A stretch of 64,000 nt of DNA. Origin: Alphaproteobacteria bacterium. GTDB taxonomy: Bacteria; Pseudomonadota; Alphaproteobacteria; JAAEOK01. The notes beneath the pieces were generated by a model that saw only the letters and a list, made by a program, of their open reading frames with translations, was not told the DNA's origin and made no database searches. The stretch lies in contig JAAEOK010000073.1 of the NCBI GenBank assembly GCA_024244705.1, positions 124,001-188,000 of the forward strand, given 5' to 3'. Below are positions 36,911 through 45,357 of this stretch, piece by piece (position 1 is the first letter of the stretch; each line of letters opens with the position of its first letter). The position numbers and the translations under genes are program-made.

Positions 36911-38994
36911 GGTTCGACGCCCAAACGCTCTATGAGTTGCTGCCCGCGCTGTACCGGATTCGCGATGCCGAGCGGGACCACCGTCTGCGGGCACTGATCG
37001 AGGTCATCGCCGAACAGGTCGGCGTGGTCGAAGAGAATATCGAGCAGCTCCATGACGATCTGTTTATCGAGACCGCCGCCGAATGGGTGGTTCCCTATAT
37101 CGGCGACCTCGTCGGCAACCGGACATTGCATGGCGTCGAGAAAGTCGTCAGCCGGCGCGCCGACGTCGCCAACACGATCGGGTACCGCCGCCGCAAGGGC
37201 ACCGCCGCGGTGCTCGAGCAGCTCGCCCGCGACGTCAGCGGGTGGGATGCCCGGGTCGTCGAGTACTTTCAGCTACTGGCCTGGACGCAATACATGAACC
37301 ATGTCCGGCCCGAGAGTTGGTATGCGCCCAATCTGCGCCGGTGGGAGCCGCTGGAGCGCCTGAATGGCGCCTTCGATAGCCTCGCCCATACCGTCGACGT
37401 GCGGCGTATCGCGAGCGGCGAGGGCCGCTACAACATACCCAATATCGGCATTTTTCTGTGGCGGCTCGGCGCCTATCCACTGACCGACACGCCGGCGGTG
37501 GCGGTCGACGACCGGCGCTTCATGCTGAGCCCGCTGGGAAACGACACACCGCTTTTCAACCGGCCGCAGACCGAAGACGAGATCACTCATTTGGCCGAGC
37601 CGATCAATGTTCCGGAGGCGATCAGCCGGCGGGTGTTGGACGCCAATCTCGCCGCCTATTATGGCCGCGACCTCAGTATCGTTATCCGTGCCGACGGCGC
37701 CGACGTGCCAATCGCGGAGGTCGAGGCCTGCAACCTGGCCGACGCCGGCGGCGGAGCCTGGGCCCATCATCCGGAGAACCTGGTCGCCATCGATCCGGTC
37801 CTCGGCCGCGTCGCCTTCCCGCTGAATCAGCCGCCACCGACGACCGTGGAGGCGAGGTTCCATTACGGATTCAGCGCGGATACCGGCGGCGGCGAATACG
37901 AGCGTGCGGCATCGTTCGAGCGCGAGATACAACCGGTCGACGAGATTACCGCGCCGGCGTTGATCCAGGACTCCGCCGCCGCCTTAACCGCCGGCGGCGC
38001 GGTGCAGATCAATGACAGTGCCCGTTATGTCGAAACGCCAGCGATCCAAGTAGACGCCGGGCGGCGTCTCGAGATTCGGGCCGCCAATGAGCATCGTCCG
38101 ACGCTCGAACTGGCCGGCAATCTCGACATCTCAGGCGGCGCCGACAGCGAGGTCAATCTCAACGGCCTGCTGATCACCGGCGGCCGGCTCCGGGTCATGG
38201 CGGCGGGCGGCAACGCCCTGCGCCTTTTGCGGCTGCGCCACTGCACGCTGGTCCCGGGACGCGGTTTGACCACCCGCGGCATGCCGACCAATTCGGGAGC
38301 GCCGAGCCTGATCGTCCGCGCGCGCAATGTAGTCGTCGAGATCGAGGACTGCATCATCGGCGCTTTGCGGGTGATGCCCGACTCCGAGGTCCGGATCCGC
38401 AACAGCATCGTCGACGCCAACGAGCCGGACCAGGTCGCGTTCGCCGGCATCGACGGCGACGGTGCCGGCGGCCGCCTGCAGATCGAGAACAGCACGGTCA
38501 TCGGCAAGGTCCATACCGCACTCATGGAACTCGCCTCGAACACGATCTTCATGGCCCGCCTCGGCGAAGGCGATAGCTGGACCGCCCCGGTTCGCGCCGA
38601 GCGCAAGCAGCAAGGGTGCGTCAGGTATTCCTATGTCCCGCCGGGATCGCGCGTGCCGCGACGCTATCGCTGCCAACCGAGCCTGGCGATCCGCATGGCC
38701 ATCGACGAAGCCAAGAAGAAGAACCCGACGCTCGACGAAATCGAGGAAGCGCGAATCGCCAACGCCCTCCGACTCAGCCTTCAACCCCGGCTCGCCGGAC
38801 GGCGTTATGGAGCGCCCGACTACGGCCAGCTGGCACCGTCCTGCCCGGTGGAAATCCGCACCGGTGCCGACGACGAGGCGGAAATGGGCGCCTTCCACAA
38901 GCTGTTTCAGCCCCAGCGGGAGGCAAATATTCGAATTCGCCTGGACGAGTACCTGCGCCTCGGCCTGGAAGCGGGGATCTTTCATGCGACATGA
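36907..38994 (+). CDS. gpI-like tail protein with C-terminal beta-helix region
   Basis: 695 residues. The N-terminus LYELLPALYRIRDAERDHRL, then WVVPYIGDLVGNRTLHG and GYRRRKGTAAVLEQLARDVS, is the P2 gpI/tail protein family of CIS clusters. Residues about 350-560 are a repetitive beta-rich segment (LRLLRLRHCTLVPGRGL, VVVEIEDCIIGAL, EVRIRNSIVDAN, RLQIENSTVIGK) resembling a right-handed beta-helix. It probably bridges wedge and fibre. Confidence 0.88.
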   Translation: MRFDAQTLYELLPALYRIRDAERDHRLRALIEVIAEQVGVVEENIEQLHDDLFIETAAEWVVPYIGDLVGNRTLHGVEKVVSRRADVANTIGYRRRKGTAAVLEQLARDVSGWDARVVEYFQLLAWTQYMNHVRPESWYAPNLRRWEPLERLNGAFDSLAHTVDVRRIASGEGRYNIPNIGIFLWRLGAYPLTDTPAVAVDDRRFMLSPLGNDTPLFNRPQTEDEITHLAEPINVPEAISRRVLDANLAAYYGRDLSIVIRADGADVPIAEVEACNLADAGGGAWAHHPENLVAIDPVLGRVAFPLNQPPPTTVEARFHYGFSADTGGGEYERAASFEREIQPVDEITAPALIQDSAAALTAGGAVQINDSARYVETPAIQVDAGRRLEIRAANEHRPTLELAGNLDISGGADSEVNLNGLLITGGRLRVMAAGGNALRLLRLRHCTLVPGRGLTTRGMPTNSGAPSLIVRARNVVVEIEDCIIGALRVMPDSEVRIRNSIVDANEPDQVAFAGIDGDGAGGRLQIENSTVIGKVHTALMELASNTIFMARLGEGDSWTAPVRAERKQQGCVRYSYVPPGSRVPRRYRCQPSLAIRMAIDEAKKKNPTLDEIEEARIANALRLSLQPRLAGRRYGAPDYGQLAPSCPVEIRTGADDEAEMGAFHKLFQPQREANIRIRLDEYLRLGLEAGIFHAT

Positions 38995-39046
38995 ACGAAT
39001 TTCGCCGGAACCAGTATCGGCCGCATGACCACGAGGAGGAATCGCC

Positions 39047-42000
39047 ATGAGTGGTGACTACAGCCGCAAGAGATTCGACCCCGGCAACGATTTCGCCGGT
39101 GTGCTGATGCAGCAAGGCCGGGTCCAGCTCGACGCCGACTGGAATGAGCAGACCGAGCTCCTCGACCGGCGGTGGCGGGCCGAAACGGTGGATATCGTCG
39201 GCCGCTGCGGCTATCCCAAGGAAACGCCGGACGGCTTCCGCATCATCAACAATGGCGGTTCGCTCGAAATCGGCCCCGGCCGCATGTATGTCGATGGCCT
39301 GCTGGCCGAGAACCACGGCGGCGGCATCGTTGAGTTCGACCGCATTCTCGCCGAAGAGCGCGGCACCGAAGCGACGCCGTTCTCGCCCCAGCTTTATCAG
39401 CCCGACGTTGATACCGACGACCTCGATTCCGGCCGGCATCTCGTCTATCTCGATGTCTGGCAGCGCGAAGTGACTTACCTGGAAGACGATGGTTTGGTCG
39501 AAGTCGCGGTCGGTGTCGACACCACAACGCGCCTGCAGACCGCGTGGCAGGTCAAGATCCACGCCGATATCGGCGACGACGTCACCTGCGCCACGCCGCC
39601 CGAAGAGATCCCGGACTGGCTCGACGTGATCGCGCCTTCGGGCGGCCGGCTGAGCACGACGGAGGTCGACGTTCCGGGCGAGGAGAACCCGTGCCTGGTG
39701 CCGCCCACCGGCGGCTACAAGGGCCTCGAGAACCGGCTCTATCGGGTCGAAATCCACGACGGCAGCGAAACCGGCGCGCCGACCTTCAAGTGGTCGCGCA
39801 CCAACGGCACGGTGGCCAGCACGGTGACCGGCATCGCCACCCTCGATACCCTGCACGTCGTCCGCACCAACCGCGATTCGGTGCTCCGTTTCAACAACGG
39901 CGACTGGGTCGAGATCAGCGACGACAACCTCGAATTTGCCGACGGGCCGGGAATCATCCGCCAGATCGATGTCGTCGATGACGCCGATCAGACCATCACC
40001 CTGACCGAGGATTTGCCGGCGGGCCTGTTCCCGGTCAACGCCCAGGACCAGACCGACCCCGAGCGTCACACCCGCGTCCGCCGCTGGGACCAGTCGGGTG
40101 CGGTGAGCGATACCGATGGGGCCGAGCTTGTCGACCTCGATGCGCTGGGGGCGACGGGCGTCATTCCGGTGCCCGCCGCCGGAACATCGATCATCCTCGA
40201 GGACGGCGTCCAGATCACCTTCGACAGCGCCCCGACGGACCGCCTGCGGAGCGGCGATTTCTGGGTCTTCGCCGCCCGCACTGCCGACGCCACGGTCGAG
40301 CACCTCGAGATCGCGCCGCCATGCGGCATCCACCACCACTTCTGCCGACTGGCGGTGGTCGATTACGACGGCGAGGAGTTCGAGGGTGAGCCGCTCGATT
40401 GCCGTGTTTGTTTTCCGCAAGGCGGCACCGGGTGCTGCACCGTCGTGGTCCATCCGGGCGAGAGCATCCAGGCGGCGCTCGATTCCCTGCCCGACGAGGG
40501 CGGCTGCGTATGCCTCAAGCCCGGCATCCATGACATCGACAGCACGATCCGCATCGAGCGCTCGAACGTCATGCTGCATGGCGAAAGCAGCGGCGCCGTC
40601 GTTCGGCGCAGCAACGGCGTTACCTTGCTCCGGGTCCTCGACCCGTTGGGAACGCGGCTCACCGATACCACGATCGAACGCATCCAGTTCAGATACGAGG
40701 GCGGCTCAAACACCGACCCGGAGCTGTTCGCCATCGTCTCGCTCGGCAACGGCGAACGAACGGCGTTGAGGCATTGCGGGGTATCATCGACGAACTTCCT
40801 GCCCATCGCCGCAGTCAGGATCGCGTCCGGATTCGGCGTCGAAGTGTCCGACTGCACCCTCGGCAATACGTTCAATGGGGTTTGGGTGGACACCGATTCG
40901 ACCGACCTGCGCATTCTCGACAACGTCGTATCCGGCGGCATCGTTCAAAACACGGAAGCGGGCAATACCGGCATCCTGCTCGAGGACGCGTTCGGAGACT
41001 CGCGTGTCGAACGCAACGAGATTTCCGGTTTCGTCATGGGAATCGTGCTCGCCAATGACCCGTTCGCGGAATTCCCGTTTTCGCTGGCGTCCGGCTCGCT
41101 GATCCAGGGCAACCGCATCGAGCGGGTGGCCACCATGGAACCTACGGGCGACGTCAAGGCTTTCGGCATCTTCGTGGCCGCCAGCGCCTGCCGCATTCTC
41201 GACAACCGCCTGAGCTACAGCTCGGCGGCCTATGGCGGCATTTCGGCGTCGGGAACCAATTGTGCGATCGAGCACAATTGGCTGACCTATGTCCCCGCCG
41301 GCCAACAAGGCGAGGACCGTCCGCTCGCGATCCAGGTCGGTCTCGACGCCGACAACGCGGTCGGCCACGGCGATGGCGCCACCGTCGCGAACAACCGATT
41401 GGCCGGACCCCAGGATGGCATACTGATCCAGCAATGCATGGACGCTGAAATCGTCGAGAACCGCCTCGAGAGCGCCGGGGACCCCGTGCGTTTCGGCATC
41501 ACACTGTCCCAGGTCACGCATGGGCGCGTCGCCGCGAATCGATTGGTCAACGCGCAGGCGGCGATCAACCTCAACGAGGGAGAGCGGAATAGCGTCGAAG
41601 CAAACATCCTCGCCGGTGGCCTCGCCGGCATATCGGCGGTCGGCCAACAGGCCCTGACCATCGACCGCAACCGCATCGAGAGCCTCGATTGGTGGGGCGT
41701 CCTCGGGGCCCAGCTCGAGGGGACGACGATGATCTCGCGCAACAGAATCGTCTCCTGCGGGTCGGCGTCGACGCCGTTCGGCGCGCTTGGCATCGGGCTC
41801 GTCTTCGCCCTCGGCGAGGTCCAGATCGAATCCTGCGAAATCATCAATACCGGGATCTCCGCGGACGGCACCCAGACCGCACCGCTGGCGACAGGGATCT
41901 GGGGTTTCGTCGTACTCGAATGCCGGATCGAAGGCAACGAGGTGACCTATTCCGACATGACCAGCGGATTCGACCCCAACCAAGAACACCGGGCGCTGCG

Positions 42001-42400
42001 AATCCTGGGCTATCTGGAATATACGTCGGGCGAATTCGCGTTCGGCTTTCCCGCCCAGGTCCTCAACAACAAATTCATCGGCCCCGGACGCTCCGCGCTC
42101 GTCGAATTCCACGAATTCGCCCTCGGTCAAACCTTCGCGGTTCGATTCGAGCGCGTGTTCTTCAGCAACAATTACTGTTTTCACCTCGGCGGGCAGGCCG
42201 GCGCTCAGGCCGCGACGGTGCGCCTGACCGGGCGCCGCGCCGTGGTCATGGGTAATCAGATCAAGGCCCTCGCGCAGATCAACTCGGTCGATTTCGGCAG
42301 CACACGGGGCGTTTTCATTGGCAACATAACGCGCGGCGGCGCGACCCAGCTCGTCGACTTCCCGACGCCGGAAGGCGACTTCAATCTGACGGCGGTGTGA
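39047..42400 (+). CDS. DUF6519 beta-helix fibre or receptor-binding protein
   Basis: 1117 residues. The start GDYSRKRFDPGNDFAGVLMQQGRVQLDADWNEQ is the DUF6519 signature. From about residue 465 (VVVHPGESIQAALDSLPDEG, GCVCLKPGIHDI) to the end it is a right-handed parallel beta-helix of the pectate-lyase/NosD type with many N-x-I/V repeats. There is no clear catalytic set. Its position after gpI, size and fold suggest the tail fibre or tailspike that binds the target surface. The ribosome site is GAGGAGG. Confidence 0.88.
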   Translation: MSGDYSRKRFDPGNDFAGVLMQQGRVQLDADWNEQTELLDRRWRAETVDIVGRCGYPKETPDGFRIINNGGSLEIGPGRMYVDGLLAENHGGGIVEFDRILAEERGTEATPFSPQLYQPDVDTDDLDSGRHLVYLDVWQREVTYLEDDGLVEVAVGVDTTTRLQTAWQVKIHADIGDDVTCATPPEEIPDWLDVIAPSGGRLSTTEVDVPGEENPCLVPPTGGYKGLENRLYRVEIHDGSETGAPTFKWSRTNGTVASTVTGIATLDTLHVVRTNRDSVLRFNNGDWVEISDDNLEFADGPGIIRQIDVVDDADQTITLTEDLPAGLFPVNAQDQTDPERHTRVRRWDQSGAVSDTDGAELVDLDALGATGVIPVPAAGTSIILEDGVQITFDSAPTDRLRSGDFWVFAARTADATVEHLEIAPPCGIHHHFCRLAVVDYDGEEFEGEPLDCRVCFPQGGTGCCTVVVHPGESIQAALDSLPDEGGCVCLKPGIHDIDSTIRIERSNVMLHGESSGAVVRRSNGVTLLRVLDPLGTRLTDTTIERIQFRYEGGSNTDPELFAIVSLGNGERTALRHCGVSSTNFLPIAAVRIASGFGVEVSDCTLGNTFNGVWVDTDSTDLRILDNVVSGGIVQNTEAGNTGILLEDAFGDSRVERNEISGFVMGIVLANDPFAEFPFSLASGSLIQGNRIERVATMEPTGDVKAFGIFVAASACRILDNRLSYSSAAYGGISASGTNCAIEHNWLTYVPAGQQGEDRPLAIQVGLDADNAVGHGDGATVANNRLAGPQDGILIQQCMDAEIVENRLESAGDPVRFGITLSQVTHGRVAANRLVNAQAAINLNEGERNSVEANILAGGLAGISAVGQQALTIDRNRIESLDWWGVLGAQLEGTTMISRNRIVSCGSASTPFGALGIGLVFALGEVQIESCEIINTGISADGTQTAPLATGIWGFVVLECRIEGNEVTYSDMTSGFDPNQEHRALRILGYLEYTSGEFAFGFPAQVLNNKFIGPGRSALVEFHEFALGQTFAVRFERVFFSNNYCFHLGGQAGAQAATVRLTGRRAVVMGNQIKALAQINSVDFGSTRGVFIGNITRGGATQLVDFPTPEGDFNLTAV

Positions 42401-42452
42401 ACCGCCATCGACACACGGCATAGCGCGGCGACGCGAGAACGGGAGAAACACC

Positions 42453-42887
42453 ATGGCAACCAAGACGATCCAACAGATTCTGAAATCCCATCAGGATCTC
42501 GTAAAGCGTGTCGGTGAACATATGGAGACGGCCACCAAGGGCCGGAAAATGAGCACCGAGTTCGTCCTGCGCGAGCAGGATTCGGTCGTCGGCCGGCTCA
42601 AGGGGCGGGTCGCCGGCCTCAAGAAGGCGCGCGCCGAAGCGATCAAGCGCTTTGACGTGGAAATTCGCGTCAACGAGACCCGGATCGCCGAGCTCGAAAA
42701 ACGCATCAAGGACGGCCGCGAGGCGCTCAAGACCAAGCCGAAAAAGCCGACCAAGCCGAAGAAGAAGCCGACCGACAAGATCGTGGTGAAGCGGAAGGTC
42801 AACGTGAAAAAGAAGGTCAAGCCGACGAATAAGGTCATCTTGAAGCAGAAGACCAAACCGAAGAAGAAGGTCGTGAAGAAGAAGTGA
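42453..42887 (+). CDS. Lys-rich coiled-coil protein at the end of the eCIS operon
   Basis: 144 residues. Residues 40-95 are a charged coiled coil (LKGRVAGLKKARAEAIKRFD, then RIAELEKRIKDGREAL). The last 50 residues are a histone-H1-like Lys/Pro tail (KTKPKKPTKPKKKPTDK, ending KKKVVKKK). The start follows GGGAGAAA. It could bind DNA, act as a scaffold, or be a tape-measure-like or cross-linkable accessory. None of these is shown by sequence. Confidence 0.7.
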   Translation: MATKTIQQILKSHQDLVKRVGEHMETATKGRKMSTEFVLREQDSVVGRLKGRVAGLKKARAEAIKRFDVEIRVNETRIAELEKRIKDGREALKTKPKKPTKPKKKPTDKIVVKRKVNVKKKVKPTNKVILKQKTKPKKKVVKKK

Positions 42888-42948
42888 TCCGGCTCCCGCA
42901 CGGACCATTAGCGACCCCGCACAAAGGCCCGCGACGCCGTCCGTCCGG

Positions 42949-43797
42949 TCAGCCGGGAGACAGCCCGCCAAAGGGGACGATCTTGTTGTCGACGTCGTGA
43001 CCGATATCGGCGCGGCCGAGGTAGGGGATGCCCGCGACACCGCACCAATGCCGCGTGATCTCTTCCTCGGATTGGCAGAAATCGGGGTCGTTCGGAATGA
43101 TGTCGCTGCAGCGGCCGAGTTTGATCCCGGCGACGTTTCGAATCGCCGGATTGCCGGTGATGTGGAACAGCGACCGATCGATCCGGTACATATGCTCGCC
43201 GACTTCTTCGAGCATGAGGACATGATCCGTTAAATCCGGCTGAAACGGCGTGCCGATCAGCGAGCTCAGAATCGCGATGTTGAACGCCGCGGTCTTGGTC
43301 GCGGCGGTGACCGTCGGCTCCAGCGTGTCGGCGGCGCCATCGACCAGATAGGCGAGCGCCCGCACAATCGCTGCCTCGCCGCCCGCGCGACTGATGTCGG
43401 TGACCATCGGTCCGTGGGCCAGGCGAGCAAAACCGTCGTTGTAGAGCCCGCCGAGGATGATGCCCGCGTCGCTGTAGCCGAGATAGGCCTTTTCGCGCGC
43501 GACGCCCGATAGCTTCGGCAGCAGCCTTTCGATCAGGCGGCATGACCCGTACCCGCCGCGCGCGAACCACAGCGCATCGAAACGCGGATCGTTGGCGAAC
43601 TCGGCCAAGGCCTCCATGCGAATCGCGTCGTCGCCGGCGAAATGACCCGAATCGAGGAAGCATTGCGGGTGGAACTGGATGTCGACGTCACGGCGCGGAT
43701 AACGGTCGGCCGTGATAGCCTTGACCCGCTCGGCGACAATCGGCTCAATGCGCGAGCCGGGCGCGACAACGCCTATTCTGATATCGCGTTCGCTCAT
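42949..43797 (-). CDS. ldcA: LD-carboxypeptidase (S66 family)
   Basis: 282 residues. The nucleophile Ser is in FARGGYGSCRLIERLLP, the Glu in HVLMLEEVGEHMYRIDR, and the His is expected near the end (EEITRHWCGVAGIPYLGRAD). This Ser-Glu-His set is the S66 muramoyltetrapeptide carboxypeptidase. It removes the terminal D-Ala from tetrapeptides during cell-wall recycling in the cytoplasm. It is divergent from a Mur ligase 60 bp away that would reuse the tripeptide. Confidence 0.9.
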   Translation of the reverse strand: MSERDIRIGVVAPGSRIEPIVAERVKAITADRYPRRDVDIQFHPQCFLDSGHFAGDDAIRMEALAEFANDPRFDALWFARGGYGSCRLIERLLPKLSGVAREKAYLGYSDAGIILGGLYNDGFARLAHGPMVTDISRAGGEAAIVRALAYLVDGAADTLEPTVTAATKTAAFNIAILSSLIGTPFQPDLTDHVLMLEEVGEHMYRIDRSLFHITGNPAIRNVAGIKLGRCSDIIPNDPDFCQSEEEITRHWCGVAGIPYLGRADIGHDVDNKIVPFGGLSPG

Positions 43798-43857
43798 GCG
43801 GGCGCCTGTCTTTCGCCGGATTTTGCCGAACCCAAGGACATGTCCTAGCTATAGCCG

Positions 43858-45261
43858 ATGAATCAGGAAAAACACTATTTCTTCTGCGGCATCGGCGGCA
43901 GCGGCATGCTGCCGCTGGCGATGATCCTGCGCGCGAAGGGGTGTGACGTGGCGGGATCGGATCGTGCACTCGATCAAGGACGGACCACACATAAGTTCGA
44001 TTTTCTACGTGCTCAGGGAATTCGGCTTCACCCTCAGGACGGCACCGGGGTTACCCGGCCGGAAACAATCCTCGTCGCATCGGCCGCGGTCGAGGACACG
44101 GTGCCGGACGTGGCGGCGGCGAACCGTGTCGGCGCCGCTCGGACCACCCGCGCCGAACTGCTGGCCGAGCTGTTCAATGCGGCACCCGTCGGCATCGCCG
44201 TCGGCGGCACCAGCGGAAAGTCGACGACGACCGGAATGATCGGCTGGATCTTGTATGCCACCGGTCACGCCCCGACGATCATGAACGGCGCGGTGATGAA
44301 CAACTTCGTCACTCCGAACGCGCCGTTTGCCAGCGCCGTTATCGGCGGTGGCGAGGCGTTCGTCAGCGAGGTCGATGAAAGCGACGGCTCGATCGCCCGA
44401 TTCAGGCCAAGCATAGCGGTGCTCAATAACATCGCCTTCGACCACAAACCGCTGCCGGAACTGCGCCAGTTGTTCCGGGATTTCGTCGGGACGGCGGCGA
44501 AAGCGGTCTTGAATCTCGATAACGACGAGACCGCTGAAATCGCCGCGCAGCTCTCGCCGGACCGTACGATCACCTGCAGCATGGCCGATTCAGGCGCCGA
44601 TTTGTTCGCCGACGATTTCGAGCCGGCGCCGGACGGCATCGCTTTTCGCGTAACGGAAACGAGGTCGGGATCGATGGCCCGAATCCGGTTGGCGATGCCG
44701 GGACGACACAATGCGGCCAATGCTCTCGCTGCCCTCGCCGCCGTTCGCGCCGCGGATATCGCCTTCGACGCCGCCGCCCGGGCGCTCGCCGAATTCACCG
44801 GTATCCGGCGACGCCTCGATTACGTCGGTGCGGCAAAGGGCATCACGGTGATCGACGATTTCGCCCACAACCCCGACAAGATCACGGCGACGCTCACCAC
44901 GCTTCATGATTTTCCGGGCCGGTTGATTCTTATGTTCCAGCCCCACGGCTTCGGCCCGTTGCGGCTGATGAAGAATGAATTCATCGATTGCTTCGTAGGC
45001 GGCATGCGCGCCGACGACATCCTGATCATGCCCGAACCGGTCTATTTCGGCGGCACCGTGGAGCGCACCGTGTCGAGCCGGGACATCGTCCGGGGTGTCA
45101 TCGCCCGCGGCCGCGAGGCTCATGCCTTCGCCGACCGCGCCGCATGCGGCGATAAAGTGACGGAAATAGCCCGTTCGGGTGACCGTATCATCGTCCTCGG
45201 CGCGCGCGACGACACCCTGTCGCAATTCGCCGCCGAATTGTTGACACGGTTCGCCGATTAA
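43858..45261 (+). CDS. Mur ligase family protein, MurC/Mpl-like
   Basis: 467 residues. The Rossmann-like N-terminus [19 protein letters not shown] binds UDP-MurNAc. The ATP loop is [14 protein letters not shown], a variant of the usual [20 protein letters not shown] and NNIAFDH (central domain) and [16 protein letters not shown] (C-terminal domain) follow. Its pairing with LD-carboxypeptidase favours Mpl-type reuse of L-Ala-D-Glu-mDAP, but the P-loop change and separate clade features leave MurC-like or unknown substrate open. The N-terminal 20 residues fit the family start. Confidence 0.82.
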   Translation: MNQEKHYFFCGIGGSGMLPLAMILRAKGCDVAGSDRALDQGRTTHKFDFLRAQGIRLHPQDGTGVTRPETILVASAAVEDTVPDVAAANRVGAARTTRAELLAELFNAAPVGIAVGGTSGKSTTTGMIGWILYATGHAPTIMNGAVMNNFVTPNAPFASAVIGGGEAFVSEVDESDGSIARFRPSIAVLNNIAFDHKPLPELRQLFRDFVGTAAKAVLNLDNDETAEIAAQLSPDRTITCSMADSGADLFADDFEPAPDGIAFRVTETRSGSMARIRLAMPGRHNAANALAALAAVRAADIAFDAAARALAEFTGIRRRLDYVGAAKGITVIDDFAHNPDKITATLTTLHDFPGRLILMFQPHGFGPLRLMKNEFIDCFVGGMRADDILIMPEPVYFGGTVERTVSSRDIVRGVIARGREAHAFADRAACGDKVTEIARSGDRIIVLGARDDTLSQFAAELLTRFAD

Positions 45262-45357
45262 CTTTCCGCGCCGTCTCACGGTCGATGGATTAGGATCGAC
45301 GCGTCAGGACGCGGCTATGGCGGAGACCCGGACAATGGGTGAACGAGGCACTATCAT

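Larger units (their letters stand above)
12855..42887 (+). other. Extracellular contractile injection system (eCIS/PVC/Afp-like) operon
   Basis: About 22 consecutive plus-strand genes, most joined by ATGA or few-base overlaps, encode a complete phage-tail-like contractile device. Represented are sheath, tube, terminator (DUF4255), AAA+ ATPase, gp53-like, gpD-like, gpV/gp5-like, PAAR-like, gp25, two gpJ-like, gpI-like and fibre proteins. There are no capsid, terminase, portal, lysis or integrase genes, and no TssJLM membrane complex. This separates it from a prophage and from a type VI system. DUF4157 cargo genes, an eCIS hallmark, lie between the ATPase and baseplate genes. No typical tape-measure gene was recognised. 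Confidence 0.93.

Noticed and set aside
38774-40579. 601-codon minus-strand ORF
   Set aside because: Antisense to two confirmed eCIS genes; typical high-GC shadow frame.
40784-42463. 559-codon minus-strand ORF
   Set aside because: Antisense shadow of the DUF6519 fibre gene.
12855-42887. Prophage or R-type pyocin
   Set aside because: No capsid, terminase, portal, lysis or integrase genes, and DUF4157/DUF4255/AAA+ genes point to eCIS.
12855-42887. Type VI secretion system
   Set aside because: No TssJ, TssL, TssM or ClpV genes; the ATPase is of eCIS type and the sheath is a single phage-like protein rather than TssB/TssC.
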